From Palsa-504 sp050011155 (GTDB lineage Bacteria; Actinomycetota; Actinomycetes; Streptosporangiales; Streptosporangiaceae), in contig JBEKJP010000019.1 in NCBI GenBank assembly GCA_050011155.1, forward strand, positions 8,835 to 72,834: a stretch of DNA of 64,000 nucleotides. Direction: 5' to 3'. The notes below the pieces were generated by a model that was not told where the DNA came from, searched no databases, and was given only the letters and a program-made list of their open reading frames with translations. Numbering within the stretch: position 1 is the stretch's first letter; every line of letters begins with the position of its first letter. This document shows, piece after piece, positions 26,200 to 35,584 of the stretch. Position numbers and translations under genes: made by a program.

Positions 26200-27576
26200 G
26201 TGGCCAACGGGTCCAAGTCAGCGGTCTGGGCCGACTTGCGCGGGGTACTGGCCGGGCGTGACTTCCGTCGGTTGTTCGCGACCCGGCTAGTTTCGCAGGC
26301 CGGTGACGGCATCGTCACCGCCGGGGTCGGTACCTACGTGTTCTTCAACGCGACCACGTTCCCGAGCCCGGCGGCCGGGGCGGCGGCGTTCGCGGTCCTG
26401 TACCTGCCCTACTCGCTCATCGGGCCGTTCGCCGGGGTGCTCATCGACCGCTGGTCCCGGCGCCAGATCCTGGTCTGGTCGGCCCTGCTCCGGTCGCTGT
26501 TCGTCGGGCTGACGGCGGCGTCCATGGCGCTGGGCAACCGGGGGGCGGCGCTGTACGTGGCGGTGCTGCTGGTCCTGGGCGTGAACCGCTTCTTCCTGTC
26601 CTCGCTGTCCGCGGCGTTGCCGCACGTGGTGGCGGAGGACAAACTGGTGATGGCCAACTCGGTGTCGCCGACCATCGGCGGCGTCTCGGCCACCGTCGGT
26701 GGCGTGGTCGCCCTGGGCCTCAACGTCGCCACCGGCAACACCGAACGCGGCGCCGCGATCACCTTGCTGGCCGGCGGCGTCTGCTACGTGACGGCCAGCC
26801 TGGTCGCGGCCACCATGGCCCGCGACCGGCTGGGTCCGACCCGGCCAGAAAGCCAAGAGAGTGCACCGCCGCCGCGCGGCACGCTGCTCAGCGAGCTCGG
26901 CTCGGTCGCGACCGGGCTGGCCGACGGCGCCCGGTACATCGTCCGGCGCCACGGCCCGGCCGCGGCGCTCGGCGCCACCGGTGGCTTCAGCCTGGTGTTC
27001 GGGCCGCTGTTCCTGATGTCGGTGCTGCTGTACCGCAACTACTTCTACCGGTCCAGCGTGAGCGCGGCCGAAGGCCATTTCGGCCTGCTCGTGACCCTGG
27101 CCGGGATCGGCTACTTCTGCGCGGCGCTCATCACCCCGCCGGCCACCAGGCGGCTGGCCAAGCCCGCCTGGATCACGCTGGTGCTCGCCGCCAGCGCGGT
27201 GGTGACCCTCGCGCTCGGCGAGACCTTCCTCCAGCTCGCCTACCTGGCCATCGGGTTCTGCTTGTACCTCACCCGGCAGAGCGTGGCCATCTGCGCGGTC
27301 ACGATCTTGCAGGAACAGGTGGACGACGCCTACCGGGGCCGGATGTTCGCCTTCTACGACATGATGTTCAACGCCGCCTACGTGGCCGGCGCCGCGCTGA
27401 GCGCGACCATCATGCCAGCCAGCGGCCATTCCCCGCTCCTGATCGGCCTGGTGGCGGCAGGCTTCGCCGTGGTCGCCGCCGTCTACTGGCTGGCCGCCGG
27501 GCGGGGTCAGCCCGCCCCCGGCGCCGCGGGCGGCGGGACGATCCCCTCGGCGGCGGCCCAGCGCAGCAGTTCCTGA
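26200..27576 (+). CDS. MFS transporter
   Basis: 458 residues with about twelve hydrophobic segments, such as AAAFAVLYLPYSLIGPFAGV and WITLVLAASAVVTLALGETF. The loop between helices 2 and 3 reads GVLIDRWSRRQILVW, the MFS G-x3-D-R-x-x-R motif. It resembles small-molecule exporters of the MFS_3/enterobactin-exporter type; the substrate is unknown. It begins at GTG with TAAGCT six bases upstream, a leaderless-type start. Its 3' end overlaps the convergent cca gene by 70 nt. A small GGCGC-GGCA-GCGCC hairpin between ino1 and this gene may separate the transcripts. Confidence 0.88.
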   Translation: MANGSKSAVWADLRGVLAGRDFRRLFATRLVSQAGDGIVTAGVGTYVFFNATTFPSPAAGAAAFAVLYLPYSLIGPFAGVLIDRWSRRQILVWSALLRSLFVGLTAASMALGNRGAALYVAVLLVLGVNRFFLSSLSAALPHVVAEDKLVMANSVSPTIGGVSATVGGVVALGLNVATGNTERGAAITLLAGGVCYVTASLVAATMARDRLGPTRPESQESAPPPRGTLLSELGSVATGLADGARYIVRRHGPAAALGATGGFSLVFGPLFLMSVLLYRNYFYRSSVSAAEGHFGLLVTLAGIGYFCAALITPPATRRLAKPAWITLVLAASAVVTLALGETFLQLAYLAIGFCLYLTRQSVAICAVTILQEQVDDAYRGRMFAFYDMMFNAAYVAGAALSATIMPASGHSPLLIGLVAAGFAVVAAVYWLAAGRGQPAPGAAGGGTIPSAAAQRSSS

Positions 27577-28991
27577 ACGGCCCGCTCCCGGCCCACCTCG
27601 CCCTCGGCCATCCGCAGCTCGAGCAGGAACGCCCAGGCCTTCCCCACCACCGGACCCGGCGGCACGCCCAGGATGCGCATGATCTCGTCGCCGTCGAGTT
27701 CCGGCCGGAATTTGCCCAGTTCCTCCTGCACGCTGAGCTCGGCGATGCGGTCCTCGAGCTGGTCGTAGGCGCGGGCCAGCCGGCTCGCCTTGGCCCGGTT
27801 CCTGGTGGTGCAGTCCGCCCGGGTCAGCACGTGCAGCCGGCTGAGCAGCGGCCCGGCGTCCCGCACGTACCTGCGCACCGCCGAATCGGTCCACTCGCCT
27901 TCCCCATAGCCGTGGAACCGCAGGTGCAGCTCCACCAGCCGGGAGACGTCGCGCACCACCTCGGTGGGGAAGCGCAGCGCGGTCAGCCTGCGCTTGGCCA
28001 TCTTGGCGCCGACCACCTCGTGCAGGTGGAACGCGACCCGCCCGCCGGGCAGCAGGTCCCGGGTCTGCGGCTTGCCGATGTCGTGCAGCAGCGCGGCCAG
28101 CCGGACGATCAGGTCGCCGTCGAGCCCGTACCGCGGCTCGAGCTCGATGGCCTGCCGCAGCACGGTGAGGCTGTGCTGGTAGACATCCTTGTGCCGGTGG
28201 TGCTCGTCCGCTTCCATCCGGAGCCTGGACACCTCGGGCAGCACCTGCTCGGCCACGCCGGTCTGGACCAGGACGTCGACGCCGCGGGCGGGATCGGCCG
28301 TCAGCATCAGCTTGGTCAGCTCGGCCGTGATCCGCTCGGCGGACACGATCTCCAGCCGGTCCGCCTGCTCGGTCATGGCCGCGCGGACCTCGGGCGCGAC
28401 GGCGAAGCCAAGCTTGGCCGCGAACCTGGCCGCGCGCAGGATGCGCAGCGGGTCGTCGCCGAACGACTGCTCGGGCGTTCCGGGCGTGCGCAGCACCTTC
28501 TCCCGGAGCGCGTCGAAGCCGCCGAACGGGTCGGTGAATTCGTATCCGGGTAGCCGGGCCGCCATCGCGTTGACGGTGAAATCCCGGCGGCTCAGGTCGT
28601 CCTCGAGCGACGTGCCGTACCGGACGTCGGGCCGGCGCGAGGTCCGGTCGTACTGCTCGCTCCGGTAGGTGGTGACCTCGAAGTGGTCGCTGCCCTTGCG
28701 CAGCCCGACGGTGCCGAAGGCGATCCCGATCGTCCAGGTCTTGTCCGCCCAGCCGCGGGTGATTTTCAGGACCTGATCGGGAGTGGCGTCGGTGGTGAGG
28801 TCGAAGTCGGTCGGCCGCTCCCCCAGGAAGACGTCCCGGACCGGACCTCCGACCAGCGCGAGCTCGTAGCCGTGCCGTGCGAACAGGGCGCCGATCCCGG
28901 CCACGGCGGGCACCCGCTCACGCAGCAGGGTAGCGGCGGCTCGGCGCAGTTCATCATCGGTGGACACGGCCATTGAGAGTAGCGCAGACAT
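27507..28991 (-). CDS. cca: CCA-adding tRNA nucleotidyltransferase
   Basis: Adds or repairs the 3' CCA of tRNAs, which the tRNA genes in this window do not encode. About 494 residues. The class II head has LVGGPVRDVFLGERPTDFDL with metal-binding DFD, DDLSRRDFTVNAMA and DPLRILRAARFAAKLGF. A C-terminal HD domain (ALLHDIGKPQTRDLLPGGRV, with HEVVGAKMAKRRL) follows, as in actinobacterial enzymes. The start at 28991 has AGGA six bases upstream; ATG 28973 is the alternative. It is divergent from the DUF6049 gene with almost no space between starts, and its 3' end overlaps the MFS gene by 70 nt. Confidence 0.95.
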   Translation of the reverse strand: MSALLSMAVSTDDELRRAAATLLRERVPAVAGIGALFARHGYELALVGGPVRDVFLGERPTDFDLTTDATPDQVLKITRGWADKTWTIGIAFGTVGLRKGSDHFEVTTYRSEQYDRTSRRPDVRYGTSLEDDLSRRDFTVNAMAARLPGYEFTDPFGGFDALREKVLRTPGTPEQSFGDDPLRILRAARFAAKLGFAVAPEVRAAMTEQADRLEIVSAERITAELTKLMLTADPARGVDVLVQTGVAEQVLPEVSRLRMEADEHHRHKDVYQHSLTVLRQAIELEPRYGLDGDLIVRLAALLHDIGKPQTRDLLPGGRVAFHLHEVVGAKMAKRRLTALRFPTEVVRDVSRLVELHLRFHGYGEGEWTDSAVRRYVRDAGPLLSRLHVLTRADCTTRNRAKASRLARAYDQLEDRIAELSVQEELGKFRPELDGDEIMRILGVPPGPVVGKAWAFLLELRMAEGEVGRERAVQELLRWAAAEGIVPPPAAPGAG

Positions 28992-28997
28992 TAACAT
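28992..28997 (+). promoter_or_regulatory. Putative -10 of a leaderless transcript (TAACAT)
   Basis: TAACAT lies seven bases before the GTG at 29005 of the DUF6049 gene and overlaps the start region of the divergent cca. No ribosome site precedes the GTG. Confidence 0.45.
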
Positions 28998-29004
28998 TCC
29001 TGGT

Positions 29005-31275
29005 GTGCACGGCTGGCTAGCGGCGACCCTCAGGCGGCGGACTCTGTCCATAGCCGCGGCGATCGTGACCACGGCGCTGGCCGCGGCCCCCGCCGCGCGG
29101 GCCGTCCCGGCCCAGGTCAGCACGGCGGCGAGGGGCCTGTCGGTCACCATCGACGCGATGAATCCGCCGGTCGCCCAGGCCGGCGCCACGGTCAACGTGC
29201 GCGGCACGGTCACCAACCACACCCGCCAGACCCAGGCCGGGCTGGAGGTGCAGCTGCTCACCTCGGCCACCGACTTCACCACCCGCGACGGCCTGAAGTC
29301 CTACCTGTCCTCCGGCCAGGCGACGGGCCTGGCCCCGGCCGGGGACCCGTTCGGCATCCCGGCCAGTGTGGCACCCGGCGCTACCGTCTCCTGGAGCGCC
29401 TCGTTCCCGGTCAGCGCCGAGGGAATCGCCACGTTCGGGGTGTACCCGGTGACCGCCCAGCTGCAGGTCGTCGCCACGCCCGGCCTGCTGTCCTCCGACC
29501 AGACGCTGCTCCCGTACTGGCCCGGCTCGCGGGCCGCGGCCGACTTGGCGAGCCCGCTGCGGATCTCCTGGGTCTGGCCGCTCGTCGACCAGCCGCACCA
29601 CCAGGCCTGCACCGCCTTGACCGACAACAGCCTGGCCGCCGAACTGGCCCCGGACGGCCGCCTGTCCGCCTTGCTCGCCGCCGGATCCAGCCACGCCGAC
29701 GCCGACCTGACCTGGATGATCGACCCGGCCCTGCTGAGCGACGTGGCCACCATGTCCTCCCGCTACCAGGTGGGCGGCCAGCCGACGTGCACCGGGGCCA
29801 GCTCCGAGCCGGCCAGCGGGGCCGCGGCGGACTGGCTGTCCGCGCTCAGGAAGGTCGCGTCGGCCCAGGCCACCGTGCTCACCCCGTACGCCAACGTGGA
29901 CATGCCGGCCCTCGTCCACGAAGGCCTGACGCCGGACCTAGCCGCCGCCTACCAACTCGGTGACACCATCGGGGACAGCGTGCTCCATGGGACGTTCGGA
30001 CATAAAATCGCCTGGCCGGCCGGCGGGACCGCGGACCTGTCCGTCATCACCAACCTGGCCGCCGCCGAGCACGTCGGCACGGTCGTGCTGACCAGCAGCG
30101 AGCTGCCGTACCTGGCCTCTGACAGCTTCCCGGCCGACGACGCGGTGACCTCGCTGCGCGTCGCCGGACTGCCGGTGAACGTGCTGCTCTCCGACAGCAC
30201 CCTGACCGGCGTGCTGCGGGCCGGCGACACCAGCTCGGGCACCCTGTCCAAGAGCGCCGAGTTCGACGTCAAGCAGCGGTTCCTGGCCGAGACGGCGATG
30301 ATCGCGGCCGAGGCCCCCGAGCACCCCCGCACGATCGTGGTGGCTCCGCCCTACGACTGGAGCCCGTCGGCATCGCTCGCCGATGACCTGCTGGACGAGA
30401 CCGCGAGTGCGCCGTGGCTGGCGCCGGCCCAGCTGTCTCACCTGAGCTCGGCGCCGGACGCCGAGCGCGGCGTAGCCCGGCAGCCGCTGCCGTCCATCAA
30501 GAAGAGCCCGGACGAGCTCAGCGCCCGCTACCTGAGCCAGGTCCGTGCCACCGGCAGCCAGCTGGCCGGGTACACCTCCATGCTCTCCCAGCCCAGCGCG
30601 GGCTACACGCAGTTCCTGGACGAGGCCATGATCGCGACCGAGTCGGCGGCGTGGCGCGGCAGCCAGGCGCCGCGCGGGGAGGCGCTGGCCGACAGCCTGT
30701 CCGCGTACATCGAGGGCGCGGAAAGGAAAGTCAAGATCATCACGTCGCCCCAGGTGCCGATGGGCGGCTCCTCCGGCCTGGTGCCGTTCTCGGTCCAGAA
30801 CGGCCTGCTGCACCAGACCATCAAGGTCACCGTCGTCGTCAGCGTGGAAAACACGCCGAGCCGGACGTCCCAGCTGACCGTCGGCCACTTCCAGAACGTG
30901 CAGGTCATCCCGCCTGGGCAGTCACAGCTCATCCGGCTGCCCGTGTCCTCGGCCCCGCAGGGGTCCACCGTCATCCACCTCAGCCTGGCCGGCGCCGACG
31001 GGACACCGCTGCCCGGCGTCTGGCACCAGAAGGTGACGGTCCTGTCGACCAGGTACGGGCGGGCCATCTTGTTCCTGATCGCGACCGCGATCGGCGTCCT
31101 CGTGCTGACCTCGGTGTTCCGCGGCGTGAGGCGACGACGGCACGGGGACCCGAATCCAGTCAGCGAAGAGGCGGATTCACCAGGTAGCGTCGTGACTGGC
31201 ACCAGCGACACGCGATACCCGACGGAGGCACCGGATGACCTGGCCGATGCACGACGCTGGGCCGACGACGCCTGA
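29005..31275 (+). CDS. DUF6049 family secreted, membrane-anchored protein
   Basis: 756 residues. An N-terminal signal (LSIAAAIVTTALAAAPAARA) leads to a large extracytoplasmic part and a single C-terminal membrane helix (AILFLIATAIGVLVLTSVF) followed by a basic tail. The first domain (GLSVTIDAMNPPVAQAGATV, VNVRGTVTNHTRQTQAG) looks like an Ig/NEW3-type beta fold. The homologous mycobacterial gene sits in the same place before murJ. The function is unknown, and the context implies cell-envelope work. The last 41 nt overlap murJ. Confidence 0.88.
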   Translation: MHGWLAATLRRRTLSIAAAIVTTALAAAPAARAVPAQVSTAARGLSVTIDAMNPPVAQAGATVNVRGTVTNHTRQTQAGLEVQLLTSATDFTTRDGLKSYLSSGQATGLAPAGDPFGIPASVAPGATVSWSASFPVSAEGIATFGVYPVTAQLQVVATPGLLSSDQTLLPYWPGSRAAADLASPLRISWVWPLVDQPHHQACTALTDNSLAAELAPDGRLSALLAAGSSHADADLTWMIDPALLSDVATMSSRYQVGGQPTCTGASSEPASGAAADWLSALRKVASAQATVLTPYANVDMPALVHEGLTPDLAAAYQLGDTIGDSVLHGTFGHKIAWPAGGTADLSVITNLAAAEHVGTVVLTSSELPYLASDSFPADDAVTSLRVAGLPVNVLLSDSTLTGVLRAGDTSSGTLSKSAEFDVKQRFLAETAMIAAEAPEHPRTIVVAPPYDWSPSASLADDLLDETASAPWLAPAQLSHLSSAPDAERGVARQPLPSIKKSPDELSARYLSQVRATGSQLAGYTSMLSQPSAGYTQFLDEAMIATESAAWRGSQAPRGEALADSLSAYIEGAERKVKIITSPQVPMGGSSGLVPFSVQNGLLHQTIKVTVVVSVENTPSRTSQLTVGHFQNVQVIPPGQSQLIRLPVSSAPQGSTVIHLSLAGADGTPLPGVWHQKVTVLSTRYGRAILFLIATAIGVLVLTSVFRGVRRRRHGDPNPVSEEADSPGSVVTGTSDTRYPTEAPDDLADARRWADDA

Positions 31276-33259
31276 GTCCGGCTCCGGACCAGGTCCGGAC
31301 TCCGTTGAACCAGGTCACGAGGACGCCGGCTACGAAGACGCCGGCCGGCCGCGACGAGGCCGGCACGCCGCCCCGGATCCGCTGCCGCCGCTGGACGGGC
31401 CGATGCCGGGCGGCGGCCCGAGCCCGGCCGAGACGACGCTGCCGCTGGCGCTCAAATGGCCGGCCCCGCCGACCGTGCCGCACCGGCCGGGCGCTGCCCC
31501 CGGCGCGCCCGGGTCGCCCGCCGGCTGGCGCCGGGTACCCAGGACCACCGACCGGCCGCTGACCGACCCCGAGCGGACGCAGCAGTACCCGCAGCCCACC
31601 TTCACCCCGACCCGGCCGGCCGCACCCAGCCCACCCAGCACACCCGGCCCGAGCCTGGTGCGGTCCGGCGCCGGGATGGCCATCGGCACCCTGGTCTCCC
31701 GCGGCACCGGCTTCCTGCGCACCCTGGTCCTGGTCTACGCGATCGGCACCGGCGCGCTCGGCAACGCTTACAACAACGCCAACACGCTGCCGAACACCGT
31801 CTACTACCTCATGCTCGGCGGCATCTTCACCAGCGTGGTGGTGCCGCTGCTGGTCCGGTCGGCCCGGCGTGACCCGGATCGCGGCGAGGCCTACGCCCAG
31901 CGGATGTTCACCCTGGGCGCGGTCGCCCTGTTCGGCGTCACCCTGGTCGGGACGGCCCTGGCCGCCCCGCTAGTGACCCTGTACGCACCCAACATCGGTG
32001 GCTCCGAGCACAACCTGATGGTGCTGTGGGCCTACATCTTCATCCCGCAGATCTTCTTCTACGGGATGAGCTCGCTGATCGGGGCGATCCTGAACACCCG
32101 CGGCCGGTTCGCCGCGCCGATGTGGACCCCGGTCGTCAACAACGTCGTCGTGATCGTGATCGTCGGCCTCTACGTGGCCGTGGTCCACACGGGCAAGACC
32201 CCGTCGGACATCTCGTCCTTCGGCGTGCAACTGCTCGGCATCGGTACCACTATCGGCGTGGTCGCGCAGACCGTCGCGTTGTTCCCGTCGTTGCGGGCGG
32301 CCGGCTTCCGGTGGCGGCCCACGCTCGGGTTCCGCCGCGACGAGGTCAGCGAGATGGGCCGGATGGCCGGCTGGATGTCGGTCTACGTGGTCACCCAGTG
32401 GGCCGGCAACCTGGTCGTCCAGATCCTCGCGAACAAGGCCTCGGTGAACCAGGGCGGCTACTCCGCCTACTCCATCGCCTGGCAGCTGTTCCAGCTGCCG
32501 TACGCGATCGTCGGCATCTCGGTCATCACGGCGCTGCTGCCCCGGATGAGCGAGCACGCCAGCACGCGCCGGTACTCGCTGGTCAGGGACGACTTCTCCA
32601 TCGGGGTCAGGCTGGCCTCGGTCATCGTCGTCCCGACCTCGATCTACCTGGCCGTGCTGGGCGGCCCGATGGCCGAGTTCCTGTTCAGCTACGGCAGCGG
32701 CTCGCCCGCGGACGCGCGGTACATCGGCGAGGTCTTCGGGCTGTTCTCCCTCGGCTTGGTGCCCTACATGCTCACCCAGCTGCAGCTGCGGGTCTTCTAC
32801 TCGTTCCAGGACAGCCGGACGGCCGCCTTCGTCGGCGTGCTCACCATGATCGCCGGCATCGCCGGTGCCCTCATCGCCCGGTCGATGCTGCCGGGGGCGC
32901 ATCAGGTGGCTGGACTGGCCGTCGCGTACGGGGTCGCCAACCTGGTCGGGACGGTGGCCGGCTGGGCGCTGCTGCTGCGCCGGGTCGGCAGCCTGGACGG
33001 CTGGGCCATCGCCCGGAGTTTGACCCGGATGCACCTGGCCACCGTGCCCGGGCTGGTCTTCGCGCTGGCCGTGATGGTCGGCGCCAGGCACGTCGCGCAC
33101 GACCCGAGCGCAATCTACGGCCTGATCGTTACCGTGATCGGCGGCGGCGGCGCGATCGGACTTTTCGCGCTCTGTGCCAGGTCACTGCGGATAGTCGAGT
33201 TCGGGTTCTTGATGAAGACGGTTGCGGCAAGGTTCGGCCGGCAGAGCGAGCGGCATTAG
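31235..33259 (+). CDS. murJ: Lipid II flippase MurJ
   Basis: Flips lipid II across the membrane for peptidoglycan synthesis. 674 residues: a Pro-rich cytoplasmic N-terminus of ~135 residues (PSPPSTPGPSLVRSG) and then 14 or so hydrophobic segments of the MVF/MOP exporter fold. MurJ features include MAIGTLVSRGTGFLRTLVLV, GGIFTSVVVPLL, YGMSSLIGAILNTRGRFAAP and QLPYAIVGISVITALLPRMS. GGAGG six bases before the ATG fixes the start inside the DUF6049 gene. The pseudokinase gene follows after 15 nt, matching the mycobacterial MviN kinase-domain arrangement, where the two are fused. Confidence 0.95.
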   Translation: MTWPMHDAGPTTPESGSGPGPDSVEPGHEDAGYEDAGRPRRGRHAAPDPLPPLDGPMPGGGPSPAETTLPLALKWPAPPTVPHRPGAAPGAPGSPAGWRRVPRTTDRPLTDPERTQQYPQPTFTPTRPAAPSPPSTPGPSLVRSGAGMAIGTLVSRGTGFLRTLVLVYAIGTGALGNAYNNANTLPNTVYYLMLGGIFTSVVVPLLVRSARRDPDRGEAYAQRMFTLGAVALFGVTLVGTALAAPLVTLYAPNIGGSEHNLMVLWAYIFIPQIFFYGMSSLIGAILNTRGRFAAPMWTPVVNNVVVIVIVGLYVAVVHTGKTPSDISSFGVQLLGIGTTIGVVAQTVALFPSLRAAGFRWRPTLGFRRDEVSEMGRMAGWMSVYVVTQWAGNLVVQILANKASVNQGGYSAYSIAWQLFQLPYAIVGISVITALLPRMSEHASTRRYSLVRDDFSIGVRLASVIVVPTSIYLAVLGGPMAEFLFSYGSGSPADARYIGEVFGLFSLGLVPYMLTQLQLRVFYSFQDSRTAAFVGVLTMIAGIAGALIARSMLPGAHQVAGLAVAYGVANLVGTVAGWALLLRRVGSLDGWAIARSLTRMHLATVPGLVFALAVMVGARHVAHDPSAIYGLIVTVIGGGGAIGLFALCARSLRIVEFGFLMKTVAARFGRQSERH

Positions 33260-33274
33260 CATGGGTGGCAACCT

Positions 33275-34957
33275 ATGAGCACATACACGTCGGAACCAGG
33301 AACCAGGCTGGCCGGACGCTACCGTCTGGTCGGCCAGGTCAACGAGGGTGCCGGCTGGACCTACTGGAAGGCCACGGACGAGGCGCTCGCCCGCTTCGTC
33401 AGCGTGCTCACGTTCGCGAACGGCTTCCCCCGTATCGCCGAGACCATCACCGCCGCCCGCGCCGCGAGCAGGCTCGGCGACCCGCGGTTCGCCCAGGTGT
33501 TCGACGTCGAGGACGGCGAAGAGCTGGCCTACGTGGTGCTCGAGTGGGTGGCGGCCGCCTCCTTGCTCGACATGCTCGCCGAGGGCCCGCTCGACCCGCC
33601 CCGCGCCGCCGCGCTGGGCGTGGAAACGGCCAAGGCAATGGCCGCCGCGCACGCCATCGGGCTGGCGCACCTGCGGCTGGATCCGGCCAGCCTGCACTGG
33701 ACCGCGGCCGGCGGGGTGAAGATCTCCGGCCTGGGCATCGACGCCGCGCTGGCCGGCCCGGCGCTGGTCGACCCCGCGCTGGTCGACCCGGCGCTGGCCG
33801 CGCCCGACGGCGCCGCCGAGAACCCCGAGCTCACCGATACGCGTGACATCGCCCGGCTGCTGTACGCCGCGCTGACCGGCTACTGGCCCGCGCTTCCCGG
33901 ATCCGACGCCGCCCCCGGACTGCTCCCGCCCGCCCCGGAGAACGGCGGCATCCTGTGCACGCCGCGCCAGGTGACGGCGGACATCCCGGCCGGCATCGAC
34001 GACGTGACCTGCCGGGCCCTGTTTCAGCGCGCGAGCCGCCACGGACCCGCGCTGGACACCGTGACCGGATTCGCCGACGCCCTGACCGCAGCCGCCCCGC
34101 CGGTGCCGCTGCTGGTCGCCCCGGCCACGCCGGTCAGCCCCACCCTGGCCGCCCCTGGCTACCAGCAGGACAGCACGACCAATCTGTACCCGGCACCGGA
34201 GACCGCCCCGCGGCCCAGGACCCCGGGCCCGAGCCACGGCCGCCCGGGTGGCGGCCGCCCGGGTGGCGGGCGGCCAGGCGGCGGGCACAAGCCGCCGAGC
34301 CAGCACTCCGCCGCAGCCCGGGCCATCGTCAGCGTGGTGATCGTGCTGGTGCTGGTCGCGGTGGGCGTGGCCGCCTGGTCGATCAGCCGCAGCCTGCACC
34401 ACTCCGCGGCCCCGAACCCGAACCAGCCACGTTCCTCCTCGTCGTCGCCGTCGTCCTCGTCGGCCACGGACGTCGCGCTCAAGCCGGTCAGCGTGAGCGT
34501 CTACAACCCGCCTCCCGGTGAACCCGGCGACGACGACCCGGGCGACGCCCAGAACGTCATCGACGCCAGTACCAGCACGTTCTGGCACACCAGCTACTAC
34601 TACAGCGACCTCTTCGGTGGCCTGAAGACCGGCACCGGGCTGATCCTCGACCTGGGCCACTCGGCGCGGCTGAGCCAGGTGGCGGTCCAGTTCGGCGCCA
34701 CCTGCTGCGCCCACGTCCAGATCGAGCTCGGCAACACCAGCACGGTCAGCCAGACGGCGCTCAGCACCTTCACCCCGGTGCAGAGCTCCGCCCGGGCGGC
34801 GAACACGACCACGTTCGACGTGACCAGCAAGGTCAGCGGCCGTTACCTGCTGATCTGGATCACCGATCTGCCGCCGCTGGCCGGCCAGTCGGGCCACTAC
34901 GAGGCGCTCATCTACAACGTCACCGTGCGGGGATACGCCACGGGCCAGGCGGGCTGA
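33275..34957 (+). CDS. MurJ-associated Ser/Thr pseudokinase with extracytoplasmic domain
   Basis: 560 residues. Residues ~12-270 follow the protein-kinase fold but lack catalytic residues: the beta-3 lysine position reads FVSVLTF, the HRD motif is replaced by LAHLRLDPASLHW, and DFG by KISGLGID. A direct repeat PALVDPALVDPALA lies near 165. A Pro/Gly-rich stretch (GRPGGGRPGGGRPGG) leads to one membrane helix (AIVSVVIVLVLVAVGVAAW). Outside is a discoidin-like domain (DDDPGDAQNVIDASTSTFWH, then TGLILDLGHSARLSQVAVQF). It corresponds to the kinase-like domain of mycobacterial MviN, which regulates lipid II export through a phosphopeptide-binding partner. Confidence 0.88.
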   Translation: MSTYTSEPGTRLAGRYRLVGQVNEGAGWTYWKATDEALARFVSVLTFANGFPRIAETITAARAASRLGDPRFAQVFDVEDGEELAYVVLEWVAAASLLDMLAEGPLDPPRAAALGVETAKAMAAAHAIGLAHLRLDPASLHWTAAGGVKISGLGIDAALAGPALVDPALVDPALAAPDGAAENPELTDTRDIARLLYAALTGYWPALPGSDAAPGLLPPAPENGGILCTPRQVTADIPAGIDDVTCRALFQRASRHGPALDTVTGFADALTAAAPPVPLLVAPATPVSPTLAAPGYQQDSTTNLYPAPETAPRPRTPGPSHGRPGGGRPGGGRPGGGHKPPSQHSAAARAIVSVVIVLVLVAVGVAAWSISRSLHHSAAPNPNQPRSSSSSPSSSSATDVALKPVSVSVYNPPPGEPGDDDPGDAQNVIDASTSTFWHTSYYYSDLFGGLKTGTGLILDLGHSARLSQVAVQFGATCCAHVQIELGNTSTVSQTALSTFTPVQSSARAANTTTFDVTSKVSGRYLLIWITDLPPLAGQSGHYEALIYNVTVRGYATGQAG

Positions 34958-34963
34958 TGAGGT

Positions 34964-35584
34964 ATGCCGGACTCACCGGGTCCCGGCCGCCCGGAGCTAT
35001 CTGACGCCGAACTGCTCCGCCGGCACGTGGCCGGCGACACCGAGGCCTTCGGCGAGCTCTTCCGCAGGCACCGGGACCGGCTGTGGGCGGTCGCGCTACG
35101 GACGGTCTGCGATCCCGAGGAAGCCGCCGACGCGCTCCAGGACGCCATGGTCTCCGCGTTCCGCCGGGCCGGCGACTTCCGCGGCGAGTCGGCGGTCACC
35201 ACGTGGCTGCACCGGATCGTGGTGAACGCCGCCCTGGACCGGCTTCGCCGCCGCGCCGCCCGGCCCGCCCTGTCCACCGGGGACGAGCAGGCGCTCGAGG
35301 CGCTGGTGACCCAGGACGGCGATCCCACGCGCAGCACGGACACCCGGCTGGACGTGGACGCCGCCCTGCGGATGCTGTCGCCGGATCAGCGGGCCGCGCT
35401 CGTCGTCGTCGACATGCTCGGCTTCGGCGTGGCCGACGCCGCTGTCATCCTCGGCACCTCGCCCGGCACCGTGAAGAGCCGCTGCGCCCGGGCCCGGGCG
35501 CGGCTGCTGCCTTACCTAGCGCACCTGCAAGGGAACCGATCCGCGAGCGAGAGCGTCCAACCTGCGCAAGGGAAGGACTCATGA
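34964..35584 (+). CDS. sigM: ECF sigma factor SigM
   Basis: 206 residues. Region 2 (EAFGELFRRHRDRLWAVALR, DALQDAMVSAFRRAGDFRGE, AVTTWLHRIVVNAALDRLRR) and region 4 (LSPDQRAALVVVDMLGFGVA, AVILGTSPGTVKSRCARARA) are complete. Position after murJ and before an anti-sigma gene and trxB-trxA matches mycobacterial sigM, which is the basis for the symbol. Its TGA overlaps the ATG of the next gene (ATGA), so the two are coupled. Confidence 0.92.
   Translation: MPDSPGPGRPELSDAELLRRHVAGDTEAFGELFRRHRDRLWAVALRTVCDPEEAADALQDAMVSAFRRAGDFRGESAVTTWLHRIVVNAALDRLRRRAARPALSTGDEQALEALVTQDGDPTRSTDTRLDVDAALRMLSPDQRAALVVVDMLGFGVADAAVILGTSPGTVKSRCARARARLLPYLAHLQGNRSASESVQPAQGKDS

Noticed and set aside
35083..35580. 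N-terminal extension of the anti-sigma gene into sigM
   Set aside because: The extension is an out-of-frame reading of sigM. The ATG at 35581 overlaps the sigM stop as coupled pairs do.
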